Origin: Leptospira terpstrae serovar Hualin str. LT 11-33 = ATCC 700639
GTDB lineage: Bacteria > Spirochaetota > Leptospiria > Leptospirales > Leptospiraceae
Assembly (NCBI RefSeq): GCF_000332495.1
Contig: NZ_AOGW02000011.1
Span: 62,001-126,000, forward strand
Direction of reading: 5' to 3'
Length of the DNA: 64,000 bases
This document shows positions 54,570 through 63,457 of this stretch, piece by piece. Position 1 is the stretch's first letter. Every line of letters starts with the position of its first letter. The position numbers and the translations under genes are program-made. Under the pieces are notes generated by a model. That model made no database searches. It saw only the letters and a list, made by a program, of their open reading frames with translations, and was not told where the DNA came from.

Positions 54570-56002
54570 CGAACAGGGAAAACCAAATCAAACTGAACAC
54601 TTTGTCCGGGTCTAACTTCTACCTTTCCCTTTAATTGTTGGACCAATAAATTCATAAGTTTGATTCCAAATCCTGCCTCAGAATTTTCTAAAGAATAGGA
54701 ATCGGGAAGTGGTTCACCGTTGTCACTATAAAGAAAAAGAATTTGATGGCCAGTTTTCTGTATTTGAATCTTTATTTCTCCTGTATCTTTTAACAAAAAG
54801 GAATGTTTTACAGAATTACAGATTAATTCATTTAATATGATACCCAAATTACTTGCGATGTCAGGTTTCACAATGATGGACTCATCGGAACTAAAAAGAA
54901 AACGAATGTCTTTAGGATAAGTTGCTAGAATCTGTCCAACTAAATTTCGAATGTATTCCTTGAGGTCAATTTCATTAGGATTCTTAGATCGGTACAAGCG
55001 ATCGTAGAGAGCCATCATACTTCGCAAACGACCTGCCGCCTCTTCAAATTGTTCCTTTAGTTGGGGATCCTCATAATAGTTAGATTGCATTTTCAAAAGA
55101 CTAAAAACAGAAAATAGATTATTTTTAATTCGATGGTGGACTTCTTGCAAAAGAAGTTCTTTTTCTTGTAATAACTGCGTTACCTTTTCCTCTGATTCAA
55201 TGGTACGAGTGATTAAAGTATGTAATGCAACGAATCGATTAATATTTCCGTCAATCGAACGCAACGGGACTATGGTTGTACTTACCCAATAGATTGACCC
55301 ACCTTTTGTTCGATTTCGAATCTCCCCTTTCCAAACATATCCACTTTGTATCATATGATACATTCGTTTAAAAAATTCAGGAGAATGAAATCCTGAGTTC
55401 AACAAACGATGATTACTTCCTATTAATTCCTCTCTGGAATACATTGAGATTTCACAAAACCTATCGTTTGCATATGTGATATTTCCATTTTTATCCGTAA
55501 TCGTAATGACGGCATGTTCGTCGAAAGCATATTTTAATTGAGAAAATTCGAACTGAGACATTTTCAATTCGAAAAAACTCTGATAATGTAATTCGGAAGT
55601 AGTCTGTACTTTTTTATTTGATTTTGTATGTATCTTAAATTCTGTTCCGAGTTCTTCCGTTATGTCACGAGCAACAACTATGATCTTTTTGATTCCATTG
55701 GAATCTTGTTGGAGTTTTCCGCGACATTCACAAGTTAAAAAATGTCCATCCCTATGAGCAATTCTCCATATCCCTTTGGTTTCAGATCCTGGACTTTCTA
55801 GAAGTGAAATCTTTGTTCGTAATTCATTTCTATCATCTGGATGAAAAAATTCGTCAACGGAACGACCTAGTATCTCATGAGACTCATAACCTAATTTTTC
55901 TTTATGAAAAGAATTTGCGTAACGAATTCTTTCAAATGAATCCAATTCGCAAATTAAATCAGGAATATTTGAGAGTAGTTCGCTATAATTAGTTTGAAAC
56001 AT
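54566..56002 (-). CDS. PAS-domain sensor histidine kinase (HisKA_2 type)
   Basis: This 478-residue soluble kinase has two PAS domains (residues ~8-130 and ~155-275), a HisKA_2-like block EVHHRIKNNLFSVFSLLK carrying the phospho-accepting His, and a GHKL ATPase with N-box ELICNSVKHSF, DNGEPLP and GFGIKLM. It has no membrane segment, so it senses a cytoplasmic signal. It starts four bases after the REC-ATPase gene and is likely its partner. Confidence 0.9.
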   Translation of the reverse strand: MFQTNYSELLSNIPDLICELDSFERIRYANSFHKEKLGYESHEILGRSVDEFFHPDDRNELRTKISLLESPGSETKGIWRIAHRDGHFLTCECRGKLQQDSNGIKKIIVVARDITEELGTEFKIHTKSNKKVQTTSELHYQSFFELKMSQFEFSQLKYAFDEHAVITITDKNGNITYANDRFCEISMYSREELIGSNHRLLNSGFHSPEFFKRMYHMIQSGYVWKGEIRNRTKGGSIYWVSTTIVPLRSIDGNINRFVALHTLITRTIESEEKVTQLLQEKELLLQEVHHRIKNNLFSVFSLLKMQSNYYEDPQLKEQFEEAAGRLRSMMALYDRLYRSKNPNEIDLKEYIRNLVGQILATYPKDIRFLFSSDESIIVKPDIASNLGIILNELICNSVKHSFLLKDTGEIKIQIQKTGHQILFLYSDNGEPLPDSYSLENSEAGFGIKLMNLLVQQLKGKVEVRPGQSVQFDLVFPVR

Positions 56003-56006
56003 ACCG

Positions 56007-57248
56007 TTAAATTTTTATCACAGGTAACGAAAACTGAAATGCCACTTTAGTAATAGGACTGTCACTCCATTCCGAATGGTCTATAACATTATGAACAGAC
56101 AATTTTCCATCATGTTTTTTAAAACAAGAGTCAACGTAACAAAGTCCTAATCCGAAATCTAATGTACCATACTGATCAAAAACATTTTTTGACAATCGAT
56201 AGAATGGTTCAAAAATTAAATTTTCATATTGGAGGGGGATTCCGTAAGTACCATCTGCATTTGAAGTTGGTTGGTTATAAATCATAGATTTAAACCAGTT
56301 GTATTCCACATTTGTTACTAGTGTAATATTAGAATCAGCTTGTGAAAATTTGCAAGCATTGGTAATGATTTCTTTAAATGAGGTTTCTAAGGAAAATGGA
56401 TTATATGATACTTTAAATTTTGAAAAATTGGGTTTTAAATCGCTTACGAGAACCTGTTGGTTTTTTAGAGCCAATATTGGTTTTAAATCCTCAATCCAAA
56501 AAAGGAGTTGTTCGTATAGTTTTTCACATGAACATTCCTCAAACTGCATCGGACTAGAAACCATTAGATCAATATCAGAAAACATTTTTAGTGCTTTCTC
56601 TGCCATTTCTGTGTTGATTTGAATTAACTCCATTAATTCAGATTCAATTTTATAATGATTCCCTTCTTTAACAGTAGTATCAGCGACTAATTTCAATAGG
56701 GTCACAAGGGCACCAAAACCTGCACCTTGGCAAAAACTATTTTTTAAACTTTCGAACAGGTTTTGATTCAAACGATTGAATTCACCGCCTGCCATTTTTT
56801 CTTTCCATTGAATCCATTCCAAATGACCTTCCAACCGAAGTTGGCGTTCTTTTTTGGAAATAGTTTCCATACGTTTCATTTCATAATATTCAAAAGCTCG
56901 TTTGAGTTTGATTGAAATTTCATGTTCTTCTAATGGTTTTACTAGGTAATCATAAATTCCTAGTTTCATTACCTTAACTATCAACTTAGGGTCAATATGA
57001 GAAGTTAACATAAATATCACTGGTTCAATATCTTCAGTTTTTAATTCCTGAATCAATTCGGCGCCATTTAAACCGGGCATTTCGTAATCAGTAATAACCA
57101 CTGGATATGGATTTTCAAAATAAAAATCCAAGGCTTGTTTGCCATCACTGGCGAGTGTTACCTTATATCCCAATGCGGACAAACTGTCCTTAAGATATGT
57201 CGCTGAAACTAATTCATCTTCAGCCAATAGAACTCGTTTATCGTTCAA
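56007..57248 (-). CDS. Response regulator with C-terminal GHKL ATPase domain
   Basis: This 413-residue protein has an N-terminal REC domain (LLAEDELVSA, VVITDYEMPGLNG, DYLVKPLEEHE), a helical middle and a degenerate GHKL ATPase end (TNACKFSQADSNI as N-box, FEPFYRLS, DFGLGLCYVDS). No clear phospho-accepting His box is seen in the middle. It is 4 bases upstream of the PAS kinase gene, and together they form a two-component pair. Confidence 0.85.
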   Translation of the reverse strand: MNDKRVLLAEDELVSATYLKDSLSALGYKVTLASDGKQALDFYFENPYPVVITDYEMPGLNGAELIQELKTEDIEPVIFMLTSHIDPKLIVKVMKLGIYDYLVKPLEEHEISIKLKRAFEYYEMKRMETISKKERQLRLEGHLEWIQWKEKMAGGEFNRLNQNLFESLKNSFCQGAGFGALVTLLKLVADTTVKEGNHYKIESELMELIQINTEMAEKALKMFSDIDLMVSSPMQFEECSCEKLYEQLLFWIEDLKPILALKNQQVLVSDLKPNFSKFKVSYNPFSLETSFKEIITNACKFSQADSNITLVTNVEYNWFKSMIYNQPTSNADGTYGIPLQYENLIFEPFYRLSKNVFDQYGTLDFGLGLCYVDSCFKKHDGKLSVHNVIDHSEWSDSPITKVAFQFSLPVIKI

Positions 57249-57390
57249 CTAAACTTCCTAAACTTTCTTAAAAACTATCAATTGTTACAGGTTTATTTTT
57301 ATTATCCAATGGTCAACTGATACGACCGAATGAATGTTCGAATCAAAATAAAAATCAATAAATTTCTATCTACTTACCGATAGAATGATT

Positions 57391-60300
57391 CTAAGTTTTA
57401 TTAAAACGTTTCCTTCTAAAATATTTAACGATCTCTGAGTAAATCACCATCACAACGGTTCCATGAAATGCAAAGAGGTATACATGGATTGGAATCGGCG
57501 CAAAATAATAAACAGAACTTAGATCAGTATAAAAGAAAATAGCACAAAGAAATAATGAAAACCCGATGCCTATCCAAATGATTCGATTCGAAAACAAATC
57601 CATTTGAAATATAGATTCAGTTCTTGATCGTTTACAAAGTACATTGGCAATTTGAACAGTGATGGTTGGAAAAAAGAATGCTGTAAGTGACTGGAGATAC
57701 TTTGGACTTGCTTCTGCCATGTTTAATCCGACTGGAGAAACAGGCAAAACACCATTACACTCAGTAAATACAAAATAAAGATAGGTTGATAAACATGAGA
57801 AAAATAAAATCATTCCTTCTACAAGATAAGATCTTAAAATAAACTTTATTGAAATCAACTTTTCATTTCGATTTCTAGGAGGCCGGTACATAATTCCTTT
57901 TTCCGGTGGTTCAGCTCCAAGTCCCATTGCTGGAATTAAATCTGTTCCCACATCGACAGCAAGAACACCCATAACTGTCATTATCAAGGGAAATCCAGGA
58001 AACAACGCCCAAAGTAAAAATGGTATTAATTCTTGTGGATTAGAGTTCAGAACGTACGCAGAAAACTTTCTAATATTATCAAATACACCCCTTCCTTCTT
58101 CGATCGCATCAACAATCGTTGCAAAATCGTCATCGACTATGATCATCCTTGCCGCTTCTTTTGCTACTTCTGTTCCCCTTTTCCCCATCGCAATTCCAAT
58201 ATCTGCTTTTTTAAGTGCAGGGCCATCGTTGACTCCATCTCCGGTCACAGCCACAATTTCACCTAACTCTTGCAACATAGTCACAATTCTTAACTTCTGA
58301 GAAGGAGACACTCTGGCAAATATCGGTTCCCCTTTTCGAATCCATTCTTTCAAGGCGACATCGTTCATTTTGTCCACTTGCACACCTGTGATCACAACCG
58401 GAGTCTCTCCTCCAATTCCAATGGACTTACCTACAGACTCTGCTGTTAAAGGGTGGTCTCCTGTAATCATCAATATCCGAATTCCTGCGGTGTGGCATTT
58501 AGAAATAGCATCAGGTACTTTGGGACGAATAGGATCCGCAAGGCAACAATGGCCCAAATACACCATAGAGGACTCTACCGAATCAAATACTGATGAATTC
58601 GCTTCTCCCTCTATCAACTTATAAGCAAAAGAAAGAACACGATAACCTTGGCTTGCCGAATGGTCAGATGCATTTTTTAATTTTATACGTTTTTCTTCAT
58701 CCAATAAAACGACGGATCCGTTTTCATATACATGAGTACAGATCGAAAGAATTTCAACTGGCCCACCTTTTGCATAAGCTGTTGTAAAGTTTTCTCCTTT
58801 AATTACAACACTCATTCTCTTTCTTACTGATTCAAAAGCGTTTGTATGAATTCTTGTTCCACTAACATTGGAAAGTTTACCTTGAGATAGATATAACAAA
58901 GCTAATTCTGTAGGATCTCCCATTGGTTTTGGATCTAAAATTGCATTATTACAATGATATCCACAACTAAGGAATATTTGGTTTCCTTCTTTAGTTTCCA
59001 GCTCCTGTGGTGTAAAGGATTGAGAGTCAAAATAGACTTCAATCACTCTCATTTGATTTTGTGTTAGTGTTCCTGTTTTATCAGAACAAATAACAGTCGT
59101 ACATCCTAAAGTCTCTACACTAGACAAATCTTTTAAGATTGCGTTTCTTTTGGCCATTCGAGAAACACCTAACGCCAAAGAAAGTGTTACCGTTGGTAAT
59201 AATCCTTCTGGAACGTTTGCCACAAAAATCCCTATAAAAAAGATGAATGCTTGGACAAAACTTAAACCCGCAACCATGTAACCCAAACATAAGAAAACGA
59301 TTCCTATTACAAAGGCAAATAACGATATTGAGATAACAGTTTGTTTTAATTGTTTTTGTAACGGACTCTCTTCTCGTTTGATTTGTGAAGTTATACCAGC
59401 GATTTGGCCTATCTCTGTAGACTGTCCCGTTCCAAAGACAATAGCTTTTGTTTTTCCTTTGATAAGAGAACTGCCAGCAAAAAGGATGTTTGGCATTTCC
59501 AACCAAAGAAACTTTCCCTCTAAAACAACTTCACTGTCTGATTTATATCTTCTTGCCGATGTGGACTCACCAGTGAGAGAAGAATTATCTACTTCTACAT
59601 CTTCTGATTCAATGATACGACAATCAGCAGGAACAATATCTCCTTCAGAAAGGACAATCAAATCTCCTGGAACTATTTCATCTGCTGGAACAGTAGTTGT
59701 CAATCCATCACGAATCACAGGACATTCCTGTGCCAATAACTTACGTAAAGCTTCTACCGCATGATCAGATTTGGATTCTTGAAAAAACGAAAAAATTCCA
59801 TTAATGATAACTACAATAAAAATTGCGATCCCCAATTCAGGCATATCAACGCCAGGAACAAAACAAAGAATAGTGGCAATCCAAAGTAAGATTGCAAACA
59901 AACTAAAAAAACTTTTTAGAAACTTCCAAATGACCGGTGTAGATTTTTCATTTTCGATCGCATTTTTACCAAAAGTATTCAATCGGATGTTTGCTTCGGA
60001 TTGTGTTAAACCGGTTTGTAAATTTGTTTGTAATTCGAATTCAATTTGCGATTGATTTAAATTTTTGTAACTTGGCTTCATATCTGATTCGCCGCGTTGA
60101 ACCACCGACAATACCTTTGACTCAGTGTCACAAAGCAGCAGTGCATCAAATATTTGAGGCAGAAGAGAGGACAAGCCATGTAATAGACGTAAATGGAGTG
60201 AAGGTTGAGTTTCCGGTATCATTTGAAACAAAATCAAATGAATCAAACGATTTTCTAAATGAATGCCATTGGGGATTAGAAACAAAAAAACTTCAGGTGT

Positions 60301-60510
60301 TTTGATGTGTATGGAGCGAAAATGTGGAATCAAAATATGAGGCCCAAGACTTCCGAACAGACTGTTCGGAAAAGACTCCATGCGGCTTTGTAAATCTTCC
60401 TTAACGGGATCTCCTTCCACCTTACGCAATAATTCTAAACTGACATCATCCCAATTTTGGGCTTTGGGGAGGATTTGAATCGAATTAACATTTAGATACT
60501 CGAGAAGCAT
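57391..60510 (-). CDS. P2-type cation ATPase with N-terminal PTS EIIA-like domain
   Basis: This 1039-residue protein has two parts. Residues 1-~145 resemble PTS EIIA type 2 (PtsN-like): LGPHILIPHFRS places His63 where the phospho-His of IAIPHG lies, and LHLRLLHGLSSLL fits the C-terminal helix. From ~155 it is a P-type ATPase: a cation-ATPase N-domain, VANVPEGLLPTVTLSLALG (TM4), CSDKTGTLTQNQ, TGDGVNDGPALKKADIGIAMG and a C-terminal six-helix unit. The TM4 motif is closer to the Na/K-ATPase type (P2C) than to the IPEGLP of Ca pumps. Ion unknown. Confidence 0.88.
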   Translation of the reverse strand: MLLEYLNVNSIQILPKAQNWDDVSLELLRKVEGDPVKEDLQSRMESFPNSLFGSLGPHILIPHFRSIHIKTPEVFLFLIPNGIHLENRLIHLILFQMIPETQPSLHLRLLHGLSSLLPQIFDALLLCDTESKVLSVVQRGESDMKPSYKNLNQSQIEFELQTNLQTGLTQSEANIRLNTFGKNAIENEKSTPVIWKFLKSFFSLFAILLWIATILCFVPGVDMPELGIAIFIVVIINGIFSFFQESKSDHAVEALRKLLAQECPVIRDGLTTTVPADEIVPGDLIVLSEGDIVPADCRIIESEDVEVDNSSLTGESTSARRYKSDSEVVLEGKFLWLEMPNILFAGSSLIKGKTKAIVFGTGQSTEIGQIAGITSQIKREESPLQKQLKQTVISISLFAFVIGIVFLCLGYMVAGLSFVQAFIFFIGIFVANVPEGLLPTVTLSLALGVSRMAKRNAILKDLSSVETLGCTTVICSDKTGTLTQNQMRVIEVYFDSQSFTPQELETKEGNQIFLSCGYHCNNAILDPKPMGDPTELALLYLSQGKLSNVSGTRIHTNAFESVRKRMSVVIKGENFTTAYAKGGPVEILSICTHVYENGSVVLLDEEKRIKLKNASDHSASQGYRVLSFAYKLIEGEANSSVFDSVESSMVYLGHCCLADPIRPKVPDAISKCHTAGIRILMITGDHPLTAESVGKSIGIGGETPVVITGVQVDKMNDVALKEWIRKGEPIFARVSPSQKLRIVTMLQELGEIVAVTGDGVNDGPALKKADIGIAMGKRGTEVAKEAARMIIVDDDFATIVDAIEEGRGVFDNIRKFSAYVLNSNPQELIPFLLWALFPGFPLIMTVMGVLAVDVGTDLIPAMGLGAEPPEKGIMYRPPRNRNEKLISIKFILRSYLVEGMILFFSCLSTYLYFVFTECNGVLPVSPVGLNMAEASPKYLQSLTAFFFPTITVQIANVLCKRSRTESIFQMDLFSNRIIWIGIGFSLFLCAIFFYTDLSSVYYFAPIPIHVYLFAFHGTVVMVIYSEIVKYFRRKRFNKT

Positions 60511-60619
60511 ATTCTAATCAAACCTTCCCCAAACGCAGATTCTATCAAAATATCATCACTTTTTTAATTTATACGATGTATTTACTGATCTTTAGTTTCC
60601 TTAAGGATGGTAATTTCAG

Positions 60620-61039
60620 TTATTGAAAGATATCTTTGCTAGCTTTTGGATAACGAGACTGAATTCCATCCCACCAAACATCCGTACTAAATGCTGCTGA
60701 TTCAGAAATTTGCCACTTCCCATTTGTTTTTTTGAATAAAGCTTCTACATGACAGCAGTCATAAGGTATTTCTTCCGAAAAGGTGATTTCCTTCCCATCT
60801 TTTCTCTTTGCCGTTCCGCGAAACCAAGCATAATCACCAGAGATTTTAAAATGTTCTACTACAAATACGAATTCTTGTTTGAACTCATTGGAAAGATTCG
60901 CTCGTAAAAGATCCAATAGGTATGTTCTTTCTTTTTCGTTTGTTTTGGATTTTGATTTATAATCGAGAACAGTAGAATCACCAAAAACTCCCAATGTTAG
61001 AAATAGAATGATTCCAATAGAATACAAAAATCGTTTCAA
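60620..61039 (-). CDS. Hypothetical exported protein (NTF2-like outline)
   Basis: This 139-residue protein has a signal peptide (~residues 1-20) and a compact alpha/beta domain with WFRGTAKRKDGK, CCHVEALFKKTNGKWQISE. The outline suggests an NTF2/SnoaL-like fold, not confirmed. It is 14 bases downstream of the SDR gene on the same strand. Confidence 0.65.
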   Translation of the reverse strand: MKRFLYSIGIILFLTLGVFGDSTVLDYKSKSKTNEKERTYLLDLLRANLSNEFKQEFVFVVEHFKISGDYAWFRGTAKRKDGKEITFSEEIPYDCCHVEALFKKTNGKWQISESAAFSTDVWWDGIQSRYPKASKDIFQ

Positions 61040-61053
61040 ATGAGTAGTCTCCT

Positions 61054-61857
61054 CTATCTTACCTTAGCATTTTGTATCATTTTAAAAAATAATGATGGGT
61101 AAACCATCTGTAAAAACAATCCAAATTTTTCTTTGATCCCAGCGATCACAACCTCACGTTGTTTGTTTGCTACAGCATGTAAAATTCTATGGGCACATAA
61201 CTGAACCGGTAAACCTGCAGCAATCACTGAGTCCATAGTTCCCGTGGAAGAACCATCTCCTTGTAAGGCATTTTTAGATATATTCGTTTGTATGAAACCA
61301 GGATACACCATGGTGACAAAAATTCCTGACTTTTCTTCTTCTGATCGTAAAGAATGAAAAAAACCAACTAACGCGAATTTGGAGGCAGAGTATGCAGATC
61401 GAAGTGGGCTTCCAATTTTTCCAGCTACACTAGAGATGACAGCAAAGTGTACATCTTTTTTACCCAATATTTGCGGAATCATTGCCCTCGTCATTTCGGC
61501 GGCACCGTAAAAATTAGTGTGCATAATCTTTTCTAGTGTGACTAAGTTTGTTTCCTTAGTCAAAGACCTTTGACTAATTCCTCCATTATGAATGACTACT
61601 TTGGGGATTCCATATTTTTGTATGCAACGCTTAGCAAAACCAGCGGTTGATTTGTAATCTTCTAAATCTAATTTTTCTACAGCGTATCTACCTTTTTCTA
61701 AATGTAGTACCTTCGCTAAGGCTTCTAAGTCTTTCGTTTTTCGAGAAGCGAGTAAGACTTTTGCTTTCTGTTTGGATGCTTGCGCTACTAATTCTTTTCC
61801 AATTCCAGAAGAGGCTCCCGTAATCCAAACCCATTCATCTTGGTAAAACTCGCTCAT
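61054..61857 (-). CDS. Short-chain dehydrogenase/reductase
   Basis: This 267-residue classical SDR has the NAD(P)-binding TGASSGIGKEL near residues 14-24, HNGGISQR in place of NNAG, and the catalytic SSVAGKIGS...YSASKFA (Ser, Tyr, Lys). A C-terminal hydrophobic helix follows. The substrate is unknown. It is divergent from the lipoprotein gene at 62129. Confidence 0.92.
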   Translation of the reverse strand: MSEFYQDEWVWITGASSGIGKELVAQASKQKAKVLLASRKTKDLEALAKVLHLEKGRYAVEKLDLEDYKSTAGFAKRCIQKYGIPKVVIHNGGISQRSLTKETNLVTLEKIMHTNFYGAAEMTRAMIPQILGKKDVHFAVISSVAGKIGSPLRSAYSASKFALVGFFHSLRSEEEKSGIFVTMVYPGFIQTNISKNALQGDGSSTGTMDSVIAAGLPVQLCAHRILHAVANKQREVVIAGIKEKFGLFLQMVYPSLFFKMIQNAKVR

Positions 61858-62128
61858 ATGAGGCCCTCTTGTATCTCTGTTCTCTTTTCCTAAGGTTTTC
61901 TACTATATAGGGAATTCCCACAACTTGTTTTTCGAGAGAATGGGGATTTCGAACAGAAAGAATACTTCTAAACTTAAGTCCATTTTCAAGCGGAGTTCAA
62001 AGAGAACGGACCCAACTAAATGGGATTGACAAACTACAAATTCTATGTACCTCTAAAGTAAGTAGTCAATAAATTGCTTTCCCATCTGGTAGCAGTATTT
62101 TTAAATCCGAGACTTATAGAAGGATTCT
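61858..62128. other. Intergenic region with no gene seen
   Basis: This 271-base gap separates the divergent SDR and lipoprotein genes. I see no coding frame or strong hairpin; it must hold two promoters. AGAAGG lies just upstream of the ATG at 62129. Confidence 0.5.
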
Positions 62129-63436
62129 ATGGTAATTCGTTTTCATTTTAACCAAGGTTTCATTCTCCGATTGATTCTTATTTGTGGTCTGGTCACTCAA
62201 TGCAGGATGGCCGATTTAAACAACCCGAGCGACGCATTCTCTGACGAATTTGCCAAACGATCGATCCTTTCCGAATTTGTTCGTTATCTGCTGAGAGAAA
62301 AAGCTCTGCCAGAGGCTCTTGCCGTTGTCCTAGTAAAAAGTTCAGTTCCTTATGAAACTGGTCTCCGTGTTTACAAAGTGGATACAGAAAGTGGAGTTCA
62401 GGATGAATACGTAAGTGATGTACGTACTGCCAATACCTCTGCCTTTCCAGGATGCACTCCTTACCGAATAGGAGTACCCCCACGTTCCAGGGACATCATT
62501 ACATTCACAGGTAGTTTGAGTGATCGAGTTGTTGTTCATAGATACAGTTCTGAACGTACTCTCACTTTGCTTCAAGACCAAGCAGGAATCGGGAGTCCGA
62601 AAATAATGGGATTTAGCGAAGATGGTAAGACTCTTTACCATTCTAATATTGTGGCAAATCCAAATACAATTAACAGGTGGAGTCGCGATTCAGAATCAGG
62701 ATTTCTAACTTCAAACAATGTTGGAAGTTATCCATTTGCAGTGGGCTGTAATCCTTTAGCAATTAAAGTAAGCGAAATAGACAATCTAATCGTTACTATT
62801 AATTCAACTTTAGTACCGTTCGGGATCCATGTTTTGAAAAAAACAGGATCGGACAGTCTTTCCTTAGTGGGAGGGGCACCGGTCACTCTTCCGATAAATC
62901 CCTCGTTCCATGAAAATTTATGTTTAATTGAATCGAAACGATTACTTTACAGTACTTCAATTAACACAACAACACCGATTTTTGGTTACCGGTATGATAG
63001 TGCAGGTAATGTAACTTTACTTCCAGGATCTCCTTTCTCTGCAGACTCTGCTATGACTGCTCACGCTCCTAGCTTTACAGGTACAACGAGTTTATCTATA
63101 GATCCAACTGGTACCTATGCTGCTTTTATCTACGCCATAGGTTCCACCCATAATATCCGGTTGCTGACCATCGATGATGCAACAGGTAATTTAATCCAAA
63201 CCGATCAAAAATTTACTGTTGGCAATGGACCAAAATCTCTGCAGTGGGATCGTAGCGGAAAATTCATTTATTTAATTTCGGACAGCTTCGGAACAACAAA
63301 CAACCATCAAATCGAATATTTCAAATTATCTGGTGGAATTCTTACTAGAGGTGAAAATTCTCCCATTGTAATCAGTTCTATGACAAATGGATATGCGCCG
63401 CAGGACATCAAACCAATTCAAAAATATTATTATTGA
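62129..63436 (+). CDS. Propeller-like repeat lipoprotein
   Basis: This 435-residue protein has lipobox GLVTQC (Cys25), a head (CRMADLNNPSDAFSDE, LSEFVRYLLREK) resembling that of the tandem lipoproteins at 28199 and 30632, and a body with YVTN/lactonase-like propeller repeats (LSIDPTGTYAAFIYAIG, NGPKSLQWDRSGKFIYLIS). It would face the outside of the cell. Ligand unknown. Confidence 0.8.
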   Translation: MVIRFHFNQGFILRLILICGLVTQCRMADLNNPSDAFSDEFAKRSILSEFVRYLLREKALPEALAVVLVKSSVPYETGLRVYKVDTESGVQDEYVSDVRTANTSAFPGCTPYRIGVPPRSRDIITFTGSLSDRVVVHRYSSERTLTLLQDQAGIGSPKIMGFSEDGKTLYHSNIVANPNTINRWSRDSESGFLTSNNVGSYPFAVGCNPLAIKVSEIDNLIVTINSTLVPFGIHVLKKTGSDSLSLVGGAPVTLPINPSFHENLCLIESKRLLYSTSINTTTPIFGYRYDSAGNVTLLPGSPFSADSAMTAHAPSFTGTTSLSIDPTGTYAAFIYAIGSTHNIRLLTIDDATGNLIQTDQKFTVGNGPKSLQWDRSGKFIYLISDSFGTTNNHQIEYFKLSGGILTRGENSPIVISSMTNGYAPQDIKPIQKYYY

Positions 63437-63457
63437 AAGTTTAAACTGTTTTCTTAA

